From NCBI GenBank assembly GCA_021464245.1, contig JADCRB010000039.1, positions 65,130 to 129,129 of the forward strand: a DNA stretch of 64,000 nucleotides. The letters run 5' to 3'. Below are positions 23,331 to 38,997 of the stretch, one piece after another; the stretch's first letter is position 1, and the number at the start of each line of letters is the position of its first letter. Position numbers and translations under genes: made by a program. This DNA comes from Carallia brachiata. Its lineage: Eukaryota > Streptophyta > Magnoliopsida > Malpighiales > Rhizophoraceae. The notes under the pieces are model-generated. The model did no database searches. It was not told the origin of the DNA and saw nothing but the letters and a program-made list of their open reading frames with translations.

Positions 23331-26300
23331 TTTCATGGCTGATTTAACCCAAATTATGCTTAAATGAATCATAAATGCTTAAAAAAACCTTTAATTTCAA
23401 TACAAAAAGTATTTTTAACATGTTTTGGGGTATTAAATGCATTCAATACCCTTCAACAAGTGTGCAATTGATCATAATTTGCATTTATTAGTTGCATAAA
23501 ACCATTTGTGGCATGAACATGGAGGCTAAATCACATCATTTCTTGTAAATAAGTGATTTTCGTTGATTTTAAGAGTTTATTTAACCCAAATTGAACTTAA
23601 ATGATTCACAAATGCTTACAAAAACATTTAATTTCAATGCAAAAAGCATTTTTAACATGTTTTGGGGTATTAAATGCGTTGAATACCCTCCAATAGCTGT
23701 GCAATTGATTATAATTTGCATATATTAGTTGCATAAGAGCATTTGTAGCATGATTAAAGAAGCTAAATCACTTCATTTCTTGTAAATAAGTGATTTTCTT
23801 TCATTTTAATGGCTGATTTAACCCAAATTATGCTTAAATGAATCATAAATGCTTAAAAAAACCTTTAATTTCAATACAAAAAGCATTTTTAACATGTTTT
23901 GGGGTATTAAATGCATTCAATACCCTTCAACAAGTGTGCAATTGATCATAATTTGAATTTATTAGTTGCGTAAGACCATTTGTGGTACGAACATAGAGGC
24001 TAAATCACATCATTTCTTATAAATAAGTGATTTTCATTGATTTTAATGGCTTATATAACCTAAATTGAACTTAAATGAAGCACAAATGCTTACAAAAACC
24101 TTTAATTTCAATGCAAAAAGTATTTTTAACACATTTTTGGGTATTAAATGCATTCAATACCCTCCAATAACTGTGCAATTGACCATAATTTGCATATATT
24201 AGTTGCATAAGAGCATTTGTGGCATGAATAAAGAGGTTAAGTCGCATCATTTATTGTAAATAAGTGATTTTCATTGATTTTAATGGCTTATTTAACTTAT
24301 ATTGAATTTAAATGAAGCTTAAATGCTTACAAAAACATTTAATTTCAATGCAAAAAGCATTTTTAACATGATTTAGGGTATTAAATGCATTCAATACCCT
24401 CCAATAACTATGCAATTGATCATAATTTGCATATATTAGTTGCATAAGAGCATTTGTGGCATGAATAAAGAAGCTAAATCACTTCATTTCTTGTAAATAA
24501 GTGATTTTTTTTATTTTAATGGCTTATTTAACCCAAATTAAGCTTAAATGAATCATAAATGCTTAAAAAAACCTTCAATTTCAATTTTTACATGTTTTGG
24601 GGTATTAAATGCAGTCAATACCCTCCAATAAGTGTGCAATTGATCATAATTTGCAATTATTAGTTGCATAAGACAATTTGTGATATGAACATAGAAGCTA
24701 AATCACATCATTTATTGCAAATAAGTGATTTTCATTGATTTTAATGGCTTATTTAACCCAAATTGAACTTAAATTAAGCGCAAATGCTTACAAAAACTTT
24801 TAATTTCAATGCAAAAAGTATTTTTAACACGTTTTTGGGTATTAAATGCATTCAATACCCTCCAATAAGTGTGCAATTGATCATAATTTGCATTTGTTAG
24901 TTACATAAGACCATTTGTGGCATGAACATAGGGGCTAAATCACATCATTTATTACAAATAAGTGATTTTCATTGATTTTAATGGCTTATTTAACCCAAAT
25001 TGAACTTAAATGAAGCACAAATGCTTACAAAAACCTTTAATTTCCATGCAAAAAGCATTTTTAACACGTTTTTGGGTATTAAATGCATTCACTATCCTCC
25101 AATATGTGTGCGATTGTTCATAATTTGCGTTTATTAGTTGGATAAGACCATTTGTGGCATTAATATAGAGGTTAAATCACATTATTTCTTGCAAATAAGT
25201 ATTTTTGTTGATTTTAATGTCTTATTTAACCCAAATTGAACTTAAATGAAGCACAAATGCTTACAAAAAACTTTTAATTTCAATGCAAAAAGCATTTTTA
25301 ACATGTTTTGGGGTATTAAATGCATTCAATACCCTCCAATAAGTGTGCAATTGATCATAATTTGCGTATATTAGTTGCATAAGAGCATTTGTGGCATGAA
25401 TAAAGAAGCTAAATCACTTCATTTCTTGTAAATAAGTAATTTTCTTTCATTTTAATGGCTTATTTAACCCAAATTAAGCTTAAATGAACCATAAATGCTT
25501 AAAAAAAAACCTTTAATTTCAATGCAAAAAGCATTTTTTACATGTTTTGGGGTATTAAATGCAGTCAATGCCTCCAATAAGTGTGCAATTGATCATAATT
25601 TGCATTTATTAGTTGCATAAGACCATTTGTGATATGAACATAGAGGCTAATCACATCATTTCTTGCAAATAAGTTGATTTTCATTGATTTTAAATGGCTT
25701 ATTTAACCCAAATTGAACCTAAATGAGCACAAATGCTTACAAAAACCTTCAATTTCAATGTAAAACGCATTTTTAACACGTTTTGGGGTATTAAATGGAT
25801 TTAATACCCTCCAATAAGGATGCAATTAATCATAATTTGCATTTATTAGTTACGTAAGACCATTTGTCGTATGAACCTAGATGCCAAATCACATCATTTC
25901 TTACAAATAAGTGATTTTCATTATTTTAATGGCTTATTTAACCCAAATTGAACTTAAATGAAATACAAATACTTACAAAAACTTTTAATTGTAATGCAAA
26001 ACGCATTTTTAACACGTTTTGGGGTATTAAATGGATTTAATACCCTCCAATAAGGATGCAATTAATCATAATTTGCATTTATTAGTTGCATAAGACCATT
26101 TGTCGCATGAACATAGAGGCTAAATCACATCATTTCTTACAAATAAGTGATTTTCATTGATTTTAATGGCTTATTTAACCCAACTTAAATTTAAATGAAG
26201 CACAAATGCTCACAAAAACATTTAATTTCAATGCAAAAACCATTTTTTACATGTTTTGGGGTATTAAATGCAGTCAATACCGTCCAATAAGTGTGCAATT

Positions 26301-28992
26301 GATCATAATTTGCATTTATTAGTTGCATAAGACCATTTGTGATATGAACATAGAGGCTAAATCACATCATTTATTACAAATAAGTGATTTTCATTGATTT
26401 TAATGGCTTATTTAACCCAAATTGAACTTAAATGAAGCACAAATGCTTACAAAAACCTTTAATTTCCATGCAAAAAGCATTTTTAACACGTTTTTGGGTA
26501 TTAAATGCATTCACTACCCTCCAATATGTGTGCAATTGTTCATAATTTGTATTTATTAGTTGGATAAGACCATTTGTGGCATTAACATGGAGGCTAAATC
26601 ACATTATTTCTTGCAAATAAGTGATTTTTATTGATTTTAATGTCTTATTTAACCCAAATTGAACTTAAATGAAGCACAAATGCTTACAAAAACCTCTAAT
26701 TTCAATGCAAAAAGCATTTTAAACATGTTTTGGGGTACTAAATGCTTTCAATACCCTCCAAGAAGTGTGCAATTGATCATAATTTGCATATATTAGTTGC
26801 ATAAGAGCTTTTGTGGCATGAATAAAGAGGCTAAATCACTTCATTTCTTGTAAATAAGTGGTTTTTTTTTTCATTTTAATGGCTTATTTAACCCAAATTA
26901 AGCTTAAATGAATCATAAATGCTTAAAAAAAACCTTTAATTTCAATGCAAAAATCATTTTTTACATGTTTTGGGGTATTAAATGCTGTCAATACCCTCCA
27001 ATATGCGTGCAATTGATCATAATTTGCATTTATTAGTTGCATAAGACCATATGTGATATGCAGATACAGGCTAAATCACATCATTTCTTCGAAATAAATC
27101 ATTTTCATTGATTTTAAGAGCTTATTTAACCCAAATTGAACTTAAATGAAGGACAAATGCTTACAAAATCCTTTAATTTCAATGCAAAAAGCATTTTTAA
27201 CACGTTTTTGTGTATTAAATGCATTCAATACCCTCCAATAAGTGTGCAATTGATCGTAATTTGCATATATTAGGTGCATAAGAGCATTTGTGGTATGAAT
27301 AAAGAGGCAAAATCACTTCATTTCTTGCAAATAAGTGATTTTCATTGATTTTAATGGCTTATTTAACCCAAATTGAACTTAAATTAAGCGCAAATGCTTA
27401 CAAAAACTTTTAATTTCAATGCAAAAAGCATTTTAACACGTTTTTGGGTATTAAATGCATTCAATACCTTCCAATAAGTGTGCAATTGATCATAATTTAC
27501 ATTTATTAGTTATGTAAGACCATTTGTGGCACGAACATAGGGGCTAAATCACATCATTTTTTACAAATAAGTGATTGTCATTGATTTTAATGGCTTATTT
27601 AACCCAAATTGAACTTAAATGAAGCACAAATGCTTACAAAAACCTTTAATTTCAATGCAAAAATCATTTTTAACACGTTTTGGGGTATTAAATGCATTCA
27701 ATACCCTCCAATAATTGTGCAATTAATCATAATTTGCATTTATTAGTTGCATAAGACCATTTGTCGCATGAACATAGAGGCTAAATCACCTCACTTCTTA
27801 CAATAAGTGATTTTCATTAATTTTAATGGCATATTTAACCCAAATTGAACTTAAATAAAGCACAAATTCTTATAAAAACATTTAATTTCAATGCAAAAAG
27901 CATTTTTAACACGTTCTTGGGTATTAAATGCATTCAATACGCTCCAATAAGTGTGCAATTGATCATAATTTGCATTTATTAGTTGCATAAGACCATTTGT
28001 CGCATGAACATAGAGGCTAAATCATATCATTTCTTAAAAATAAGTGATTTAGATTGATTTTAAAGGGTTATTTAACCTAAATTGAACTTAAATGAAGCAC
28101 AAATGCTTACAAAAACCTTTAATTTCAATGCAAAAAGCATTTTTAACACGTTTTGAGATATTAAATACATTCAATACCCTCCAATAAGTGTGCAATTGAT
28201 CATAATTTGCATTTATTAGTTGCATAAAAGCATTTGTGGCATGAATAAAGAGGCAAAATCACTTCATTTCTTGCAAATAAGTGATTTTCATTGATTTTAA
28301 TGGCTTATTTAACCCAAATTGAACCTAAATGAAGCACAAATGCTTACAAAAACCTTCAATTTCAATGTAAAACGCATTTTTAACACGTTTTGGGGTATTA
28401 AATGGATTTAATACCCTCCAATAAGGATGCAATTAATCATAATTTGCATTTATTAGTTACGTAAGACCATTTGTCGTATGAACCTAGATGCCAAATCACA
28501 TCATTTCTTACAAATAAGTGATTTTCATTATTTTAATGGCTTATTTAACCCAAATTGAACTTAAATGAAATACAAATACTTACAAAAACTTTTAATTGTA
28601 ATGCAAAACGCATTTTTAACACAATTTTGGGGTATTAAATGCATTCAATACCCTCCAGTAAGTGTGCTATTGATCATAATTTGCATTTATTAGTTGCATA
28701 AGACCATTTGTCGCATGAACATACAGGCTAAATCACATCATTTCTTGGAAATAAGTGATTTTCATTGATTTTAAGAGCTTATTTAACCCAAATTGAAATT
28801 AAATAAAGCACAAAATGCTTACAAAATCCTTTAATTTCCATGCAAAAAGCATTTTTTTAACACGTTTTTGGGTATTTTAAATGCATTCAATACCCTCCAA
28901 TAGTGTGCATTGATCCTAATTTGCATATATTAGTGCATAAGAGGCATTTGTGGCATGAATATAGAGGCAAAAACACTCATTTCTTGCAAAAA
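23331..28992 (+). repeat. Mixed satellite with an 11-monomer spaced duplication
   Basis: About 24 monomers of several types. One monomer near 24575-24590 lacks the AATGCAAAAAGCA box (about 11 bp). Segment 25690-26010 recurs at 28300-28620, marked by AATGTAAAACGCATT, AAATGGATTTAATACCC, AATAAGGATGCAATTAATC and TTAGTTACGTAAGACC. The offset is about 2.61 kb, matching eleven monomers. I see no coding sequence. Confidence 0.82.
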
Positions 28993-28993
28993 N
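28993..28993. other. Single N, probable assembly joint
   Basis: It lies within TTCTTGCAAAAA-N-TCTTGTAAATAAG, so the monomer is duplicated or broken at the joint. Both sides (about 28830-30540) are unusually rich in one-base losses. Confidence 0.8.
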
Positions 28994-31900
28994 TCTTGTA
29001 AATAAGTGATTTTCTTTTATTTTAATGGCTTATTTAACCAAATTAAGCTTAAATGAATCATAAATGCTTAAAAAAACCTTTAATTTTCAATGCAAAAAGC
29101 ATTTTTTACATGTTTTGGGGTATTAAATGCAGTCAATGCCCTCCAATAAGTGTGCAATTGATCATAATTTGCATTTATAGTTGCATAAGACCATTTGTGG
29201 CATGAACATAGAGGCTAAATCACATCATTTCTTACAAATAAGTGATTTTGATTTTAATGGCTTATTTAACCCAAATTGAACTTAAATGAAGCACAAATGC
29301 ATACAAAAACCTTTAATTTCCATGCAAAGTATTTTTAACACTTTTTTGGTATTAAATGCATTCAGTACCCTCCAATAAGTGGCAATTGTTCATAATTTGC
29401 GTTTATTAGTTGGATAAGACATTTGTGGCATTAACATTGAGGTTAAATCACATTATTTCTTGAAATAAGTGATTTTTATTGATTTTAATGTCTTATCTAA
29501 CCCAAATTGAACTTAAATGAAGCACAAATGCTTACAAAACCTCTAATTTCAATGCAAAAAGCATTGTTAACATGTTTTGGGATATTAAATGCTTCAGTAC
29601 CCTCCAAATAAGTGTGCAATTGTTCATAATTTGCATATATTAGTTGCATAAGTGCATTTGTGCCATGATAAAGAGGATAAATCACTTCATTTCTTGTAAA
29701 TAAGTGATTTTCATTGATTTTAATGACTTATTTAACACAAATTGAATTTAAATGAAGCACAAATGCTTACAAAAACATTTAATTTCAATGCAAAAGCATT
29801 TTTAACACGTTTTGGTGTATTAAATGCATTCAATACCCTCCAATAAGTGTGCAATTGATCTTAATTTGCATTTATTAGTTGCATAAGACCATTTGTGGCA
29901 TGAATATAGAGGCTAAATCACATCATTCTTACAAATAAGTGATTTTCAGTGATTTTAATGGCTTATTTAACCCAATTGAACTTAAATGAAGCACATATGC
30001 TTACAAAAACCTTTAATTTCAATGCAAAAAAGCATTTTTACCACGTTTTGGGTATTAAATGCATTCAATACCCTCCAATAAGTGTGCAATTGATCATAAT
30101 TTACTTTATTAGTTGCATAAGACTTTTGTCGCATGAACATAGAGGCCAAATCACATCATTTCTTACAAATAAATGATTTTCATTGATTTTAATGGCTTAT
30201 TTAACCCAAATTGAATTTAAATGAAGTCAAATGCTTAGAAAACTTTTAATTTCAACGCAAAAAGCATTTTTAACACGTTTTTGGGTATTAAATGCATTCA
30301 ATACCCTCAATAAGTGTGCAATTGATTCTAATTTGCATTTATTAGTTGCATAAGACCATTTGTGGCATGAACATAGAGGCCAAATACATCATTTCTTACA
30401 AATAAGTGATTTTCATTGATTTTAATGGCTTATTTAAGCCAAATTGAACTTACATGAAGTACATGCTTACAAAAACTTTAATTTCAATGCAAAAAGCATT
30501 TTAACACGTTTTGGGTATTAGATGCATTCAATACCCTCCAATAAGTGTGCAATTAATCATAATTTACATTTATTAGTTGCATAAGACCATTTGTCCCATG
30601 AACATAGAGGCTAAATCACATCACTTCTTACAAATAAGTGATTTTCATTGCTTTTAATGGCTTATTTAACCCAAATTCAACTTAAATGAAGCACATATGC
30701 TTACAAAAACCTTTAATTTCAATGCAAAAAAAGCATTTTTACCACGTTTTGGGGTATTAAATGCATTCAATACCCTCCAATAAGTGTGCAATTGATCATA
30801 ATTTACATTTATTAGTTGCATAAGACTATTTGTCGCATGAACATAGAGGCCAAATCACATCATTTCTTACAAATAAGTGATTTTCATTGATTTTAATGGC
30901 TTATTTAACCCAAATTGAACTTAAATGAAGTACAAATGCTTAGAAAAACTTTTAATTTCAATGCAAAAAGCATTTTTAACACGTTTTTGGGTATTAAATG
31001 CATTCAATACCCTCCAATAAGTGTGCAATTGATCATAATTTGCATATATTAGTTGCATAAGAGCATTTGTGGCATGAATAAAGAAGCTAAATCACTTCAT
31101 TTCTTGTAAATAAGTGATTTTCTTTTATTTTAATGGCTTATTTAACCCAAATTAAGCTTAAATGAATCATAAATGCTTAAAAAAACCTTTAATTTCAATG
31201 CAAAAAGCATTTTTTACATGTTTTGGGGTATTAAATGCAGTCAATGCCCTCCAATAAGTGTGCAATTGATCATAATTTGCATTTATTAGTTGCATAAGAC
31301 CATTTGTGGCATGAACATAGAGGCTAAATCACATCATTTCTTACAAATAAGTGATTTTCATTGATTTTAATGGCTTATTTAACCCAAATTGAACTTAAAT
31401 GAAGCACAAATGCTTACAAAAACCTTTAATTTCCATGCAAAAAGTATTTTTAACACGTTTTTTGGTATTAAATGCATTCAGTACCCTCCAATAAGTGTGC
31501 AATTGTTCATAATTTGCGTTTATTAGTTGGATAAGACCATTTGTGGCATTAACATTGAGGTTAAATCACATTATTTCTTGGAAATAAGTGATTTTTATTG
31601 ATTTTAATGTCTTATCTAACCCAAATTGAACTTAAATGAAGCACAAATGCTTACAAAAACCTCTAATTTCAATGCAAAAAGCATTGTTAACATGTTTTGG
31701 GATATTAAATGCTTTCAGTACCCTCCAATAAGTGTGCAATTGTTCATAATTTGCATATATTAGTTGCATAAGTGCATTTGTGCCATGAATAAAGAGGATA
31801 AATCACTTCATTTCTTGCAAATAAGTGATTTTCATTGATTTTAATGACTTATTTAACACAAATTGAATTTAAATGAAGCACAAATGCTTACAAAAACATT

Positions 31901-34900
31901 TAATTTCAATGCAAAACGCATTTTTAACACGTTTTGGTGTATTAAATGCATTCAATACCCTCCAATAAGTGTGCAATTGATCTTAATTTGCATTTATTAG
32001 TTGCATAAGACCATTTGTGGCATGAATATAGAGGCTAAATCACATCATTTCTTACAAATAAGTGATTTTCAGTGATTTTAATGGCTTATTTAACCCAAAT
32101 TGAACTTAAATGAAGCACATATGCTTAAAAAACCTTTAATTTCAATGCAAAAAAAGCATTTTACACGTTTTTGGGTATTAAATGCATTCAATACCCTCCA
32201 ATAAGTGTGCAATTGATCATAATTTACATTTATTAGTTGCATAAGACATTTGTCGCATGAACATAGAGGCCAAATCACATCATTTCTTACAAATAATGAT
32301 TTTCATTGATTTTAATGGCTTATTTAACCCAAATTGAATTTAAATGAAGTACAAATGCTTAGAAAAACTTTAATTTCAACGCAAAAAGCATTTTTACACG
32401 TTTTGGGTATTAAATGCATTCAATACCCTCAATAAGTGTGCAATTGATTAATTTGCATTTATTAGTTGCATAAGACCATTTGTGGCATGAACATAGAGGC
32501 CAAATCACATCATTTCTTACAAATAAGTGATTTTCATTGATTTTAATGGCTTATTTAAGCCAAATTGAACTTACATGAAGTACAAATACTTACAAAAACC
32601 TTTAATTTCAATGCAAAAAGCATTTTTAACACGTTTTGGGTATTAATGCATTCAATACCCTCCAATAAGTGTGCAATTGATCTAATTTCATTTATTAGTT
32701 GCATAAGACCATTTGTCCCATGAACATAGAGGCTAAATCACATCACTTCTTACAAATAAGTGATTTTCATTGCTTTTAATGGCTTATTTAACCCAAATTG
32801 AACTTAAATGAAGCACATATGCTTACAAAAACCTTTAATTTCAATGCAAAAAAAGCATTTTTACACGTTTTGGGTATTAAATGCATTCAATACCCTCCAA
32901 TAAGTGTGCAATTGATCATAATTTACATTTATTAGTTGCATAAGACTATTTGTCGCATGAACATAGAGGCCAAATCACATCATTTCTTACAAATAAGTGA
33001 TTTTCATTGATTTTAATGGCTTATTTAACCCAAATTGAACTTAAATGAAGTACAAATGCTTAGAAAAACCTTTAATTTCAATGCAAAAAGCATTTTTAAC
33101 ACGTTTTTGGGTATTAAATGCATTCAATACCCTCCAATAAGTGTGCAATTGATCATAATTTGCATATATTAGTTGCATAAGAGCATTTGTGGCATGAATA
33201 AAGAAGCTAAATCACTTCATTTCTTGTAAATAAGTAATTTTCTTTCATTTTAATGGCTTATTTAACCCAAATTAAGCTTAAATGAATCATAAATGCTTAA
33301 AAAACCTCTAATTTCAATGCAAAAAGCATTTTTTACATGTTTTGGGGTATTAAATGCAGTCAATGCCCTCCAATAAGTGTGCAATTGATCATAATTTGCA
33401 TTTATTAGTTGCATAAGACCATTTGTGGCATGAACATAGAGGCTAAATCACATCATTTCTTACAAATAAGTGATTTTCATTGATTTTAATGGCTTATTTA
33501 ACCCAAATTGAACTTAAATGAAGCACAAATGCTTACAAAAACCTTTAATTTCCATGCAAAAAGTATTTTTAACACGTTTTTTGGTATTAAATGCATTCAG
33601 TACCCTCCAATAAGTGTGCAATTGTTCATAATTTGCGTTTATTAGTTGGATAAGACCATTTGTGGCATTAACATTGAGGTTAAATCACATTATTTCTTGG
33701 AAATAAGTGATTTTTATTGATTTTAATGTCTTATCTAACCCAAATTGAACTTAAATGAAGCACAAATGCTTACAAAAACCTCTAATTTCAATGCAAAAAG
33801 CATTGTTAACATGTTTTGGGATATTAAATGCTTTCAGTACCCTCCAATAAGTGTGCAATTGTTCATAATTTGCATATATTAGTTGCATAAGTGCATTTGT
33901 GCCATGAATAAAGAGGATAAATCACTTCATTTCTTGCAAATAAGTGATTTTCATTGATTTTAATGACTTATTTAACCCAAATTGAACTTAAATGAAGCAC
34001 AAATGCTTACAAAAACATTTAATTTCAATGCAAAACGCATTTTTAACACGTTTTGGTGTATTAAATGCATTCAATACCCTCCAATAAGTGTGCAATTGAT
34101 CTTAATTTGCATTTATTAGTTGCATAAGACCATTTGTGGCATGAATATAGAGGCTAAATCACATCATTTCTTACAAATAAGTGATTTTCAGTGATTTTAA
34201 TGGCTTATTTAACCCAAATTGAACTTAAATGAAGCACAATGCTTACAAAAACCTTTAATTTCAATGCAAAAAAAGCATTTTTACCACGTTTTTGGGTATT
34301 AAATGCATTCAATACCCTCCAATAAGTGTGCAATTGATCATAATTTACATTTATTAGTTGCATAAGACTATTTGTCGCATGAACATAGAGGCCAAATCAC
34401 ATCATTTCTTACAAATAATGATTTTCATTGATTTTAATGGCTTATTTAACCCAAATTGAATTTAAATGAAGTACAAATGCTTAGAAAAACTTTAATTTCA
34501 ATGCAAAAAGCATTTTTACACGTTTTTGGGTATTAAATGCATTCAATACCCTCCAATAAGTGTGCAATTGATCATAATTTGCATTTATTAGTTGCATAAG
34601 ACCATTTGTGGCATGAACATAGAGGCCAATAATCACATCATTTCTTACAAATAAGTGATTTTCATGATTATAATGGTCTTATTTAACCAAATTGAACTTA
34701 TGAAGTACAATGCTTACAAAAAACCTTTAATTTCAATGTAAAAAGCATTTTTAACACGTTTGGGGTATTAGATGCATTCAATACCCTCCAATAAGTGTGC
34801 AATTGATCATAATTTACATTTATTAGTTGCATAAGACTATTTGTCGCATGACATAGAGGCCAAATCACATCATTCTTACAAATGTGATTTTCATTGATTT

Positions 34901-37900
34901 AATGGCTTATTTAACCCAAATTGAACTTAAATGAAGTACAAATGCTTAGAAAAACCTTTAATTTCAATGCAAAAAGCATTTTTCAACCGTTTTTGGGTAT
35001 TAAATGCATTCAATACCCTCCAATAAGTGTGCAATCGATCATAATTTGCATATATTAGTTGCATAAGAGCCATTTGTGCATGAATAAAGAGCTAATCACT
35101 TCATTTCTTGTAAATAAGTGATTTTCTTTTATTTTAATGGCTTATTTAACCCAAATTGAAGCTTAAATGAATCATAAATGCTTAAAAAAACCTTTAATTT
35201 CAATGCAAAAAAGCATTTTTTACATGTTTCGGGGTATTAAATGCATTCAATACCCTCCAATAAGTGTGCAATTGATCATAATTTGCATTTATTAGTTGCA
35301 TAAGACTATTTGTCGCATGAACATAGAGGCAAATCACATTTCTTACAAATAAGTGATTTTCTTTGATTATAATGGCTTATTTAACCCAAATTGAACTTAA
35401 ATGAAGTACAAATGCTTAGAAAAACCTTTAATTTCAATGCAAAAAGCATTTTTAACACGTTTTTGGGTATTAAATGCATTCAATACCCTCAAATAAGTGT
35501 GCAATTGATCATAATTTACATTTATTAGTTACATAAGACCATTTGTGACATGAACATAAACGCTAAATCACATCATTTCTTGTAAATAAGTGATTTTCAT
35601 TGATTTTAATGGCTTATTTAACCCAAATTGAACTTAAATGAAGTACAAATGCTTACAAAAACCTACTATTGCAATGGAAAAAGCATTTTTAACACGTTTT
35701 GAGATATTAAATGCATTCAATACCCTCCAATAAGTGTGCAATTAATCATAATTTGCATTTATTAGTTGTATAAGACCATTTGTCGCATGAACATAGAGGC
35801 TAAATCACTTCATTTTTTACAAATAAGTGATTTTCATTGATTTTAATGGCTTATTTAACCCAAATTGAACTTAAATGAAGCACAAATGCTTACAAAAACC
35901 TTTAATTTCAATGCAAAAGGCATTTTTAGCACGTTTTTGGGTATTAAATGCATTCAATACCCTCTAATAAGTGTGCAATTAATCATAATTTGCATTTATT
36001 AGTTGCATAAATCCATTTGTCGAATGAACATAGAGGCCAAATCACATCATTTCGTACAAATAAGTGATTTTCATTGATTTTAATGGCTTCTTTAACCCAA
36101 ATTGAACTTAAATGAAGCACAAATGCTTACAAAAACCTCTAATTTCAATGCAAAAAGCATTTTTAACATGTTTTGGGGTATTAAATGCTTTCAATACCCT
36201 CCAATAAGTGTGCAATTGTTCATAACTTGCATATATTAGTTGCATAAGTGCATTTGTGCCATGTATAAAGAGGATAAATCACTTCATTTCTTGCAAATCA
36301 GTGATTTTCATTGATTTTAATGACTTATTTAACCCAAATTGAATTTAAATGAAGCACAAATGCTTACAAAAACATTTAATTTCAATGCAAAACGCATTTT
36401 TAACACGTTTTGGTGTATTAAATGCATTCAATACCCTCCAATAAGTGTGCAATTGATCTAATTTGCATTTATTAGTTGCATAAGACCATTTGTGCATGAA
36501 TATAGAGGCTAAATCACATCATTTCTTACAATAAGTGATTTTCAGTGATTATTTTAATGGCTTATTTAACCCAAATTGAACTTAAATGAAGCACAATGCT
36601 TACAAAAACCTTTAATTTCAATGCAAAAAAGCATTTTTACCACGTTTTTGGGTATTAAATGCATTCAATACCCTCCAATAAGTGTGCAATTGATCATAAT
36701 TTACATTTATTAGTTGCATAAGACTATTTGTCGCATGAACATAGAGGCCAAATCACATCATTTCTTACAAATAAATGATTTTCATTGATTTTAATGGCTT
36801 ATTTAACCCAAATTGAACTTAAATGAAGTACAAATGCTTACAAAAACCTTTAATTTCAATGCAAAAAAAGCATTTTTACCACGTTTTTGGGTATTAAATG
36901 CATTCAATACCCTCCAATAAGTGTGCAATTGATCATAATTTACATTTATTAGTTGCATAAGACTATTTGTCGCATGAACATAGAGGCCAAATCACATCAT
37001 TTCTTACAAATAAGTGATTTTCATTGATTTTAATGGCTTATTTAACCCAAATTGAACTTAAATGAAGTACAAATGCTTAGAAAAACCTTTAATTTCAATG
37101 CAAAAAGCATTTTTAACACGTTTTTTGGTATTAAATGCATTCAATACCCTCCAATAAGTGTGCAATTAATCATAATTTGCATTTATTAGTTGCATAAGAC
37201 CATTTGTGACATGAACATAGAGGCTAAATCACATCATTTCTTACAAATAAGTGATTTTCATTATTTTAATGGCTTATTTAACCCAAATTGAACTTAAATG
37301 AAGCATAATGCTTACAAAAACCTTTAATTTCAATGCAAAAAGCATTTTTAACACGTTTTGGGGATTAAATGCATTCAATACCCTCCAATAAGTGTGCAAT
37401 TAATCATAATTTGCATTTATTAGTTGCATAAGACCATTTGTCGCATGAACATAGAGGCTAAATCACATCATTTCTAACAAATAAGTGATTTTCATTGATT
37501 TTAAGAGCTTATTTAACCCAAATTGAACTTAAATGAAGCACAAATGCTTACAAAATCCTTTAATTTCAATGCAAAAAGCATTTTTAACACGTTTTTGGGT
37601 ATTAAATGCATTCAATACCCTCCAATAAGTGTGCAATTGATCATAATTTGCATATATTAGTTGCATAAGAGCATTTGTGGCATGAATAAAGAGGCAAAAT
37701 CACTTCATTTCTTGCAAATAAGTGATTTTCATTGATTTTAATGGCTTATTTAACCCAAATTAAATTTAAATGAAGCACAAATGCTTACAAAAACATTTAA
37801 TTTCAATGCAAAAAGCATTTTCAACACGCTTTGGGGTATTAAATGCATTCAATACCCTCCAATAAGTGTGCAATTGATCATAATTTGCATTTATTAGTTG

Positions 37901-38996
37901 CATAAGTGCATTTGTTCCATGAATAAAGAGGATAAATCACTTCATTTCTTGCAAATAAGTGATTTTCATTGATTTTAATGGCTTATTTAACCCAAATTGA
38001 ATTTAAATGAAGCACAAACGCTTACAAAAACATTTAATTTCAAAGCAAAACGTATTTTTAACACGTTTTCGGGTATTAAATGCATTCAATACCCTCCAAT
38101 AAGTGTGCAATTGATCATAATTTGCATTTATAAGTTGCATAAGACCATTTGTGGCATGAACATAGAGGCTAAATCACATCATTTCTTACAAATAAGTGAT
38201 TTTCATTGATTTTAATGGCTTATTTAACCCAAATTGAACTTAAATGAAGCACAAATGCTTACAAAAACCTTTAATTTCCATGCAAAAAGCATTTTAAACA
38301 CGTTTTTTGTATTAAATGCTTCAGTACCCTCCAATAAGTGTGTGCAATTGTTCGTAATTTGCGTTTATTAGTTGGATAAGACTATTTGTGGCATTAACAT
38401 TGAGGTTAAATCACATTATTTCTTGGAAATAAGTGATTTTTATTGATTTTAATGTCTTATTTAACCCAAATTGAACTTAAATGAAGCACAAATGCTTACA
38501 AAAACCTCTAATTTCAATGCAAAAAGCATTTTTAACATGTTTTGGGATATTAAATGCTTTCAGTACCCTCCAATAAGTGTGCAATTGTTCATAATTTGCA
38601 TATATTAGTTGCATAAGTGCATTTGTGCCATGTATAAAGAGGATAAATCACTTCATTTCTTGCAAATCAGTGATTTTCATTGATTTTAATGACTTATTTA
38701 ACCCAAATTGAATTTAAATGAAGCACAAATGCTTACAAAAACATTTAATTTCAATGCAAAACGCATTTTTAACACGTTTTGGTGTATTAAATGCATTCAA
38801 TACCCTCCAATAAGTGTGCAATTGATCTTAATTTGCATTTATTAGTTGCATAAGACCATTTGTGGTATGAATATAGAGGCTAAATCACATCATTTCTTAC
38901 AAATAAGTGATTTTCAGTGATTTTAATGGCTTATTTAACCCAAATTGAACTTAAATAGCACATATGCTTACAAAAACATTTAATTTCAATGCAAAA
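28994..38996 (+). repeat. Nine-monomer higher-order repeat, about 2.1 kb
   Basis: The TTCTTGTAAATAAGTGATTTTCTTT type monomer recurs at 28994, 31101, 33221 and 35105. The first two spacings (about 2108 and 2120 bp) are nine monomers. The third (1884 bp) is eight, so one monomer was lost near 34600-34850. Signature monomers include CATTGTTAACATGTTTTGGGATATT, CATTTGTGCCATGAATAAAGAGGAT, TTATTTAAGCCAAATTGAAC and TTGTCCCATGAACATAG. After about 35400 the order loosens. A shared segment (GTGCCATGTATAAAGAGGA) at 36251 and 38620 is 2369 bp apart, or ten monomers. Confidence 0.88.
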
Positions 38997-38997
38997 N
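38997..38997. other. Single N, probable assembly joint
   Basis: It lies between AATGCAAAA and GCAATCGATCATAA, which removes about 60 bp of a monomer. The right side begins the 3.2-kb segment that is repeated at 47441. Confidence 0.8.

Noticed and set aside
23331..28992. A second transposon hidden in the right block
   Set aside because: Monomer landmarks continue every 237 bp or so through the whole block; the irregularities are deletions or joints, not foreign sequence.
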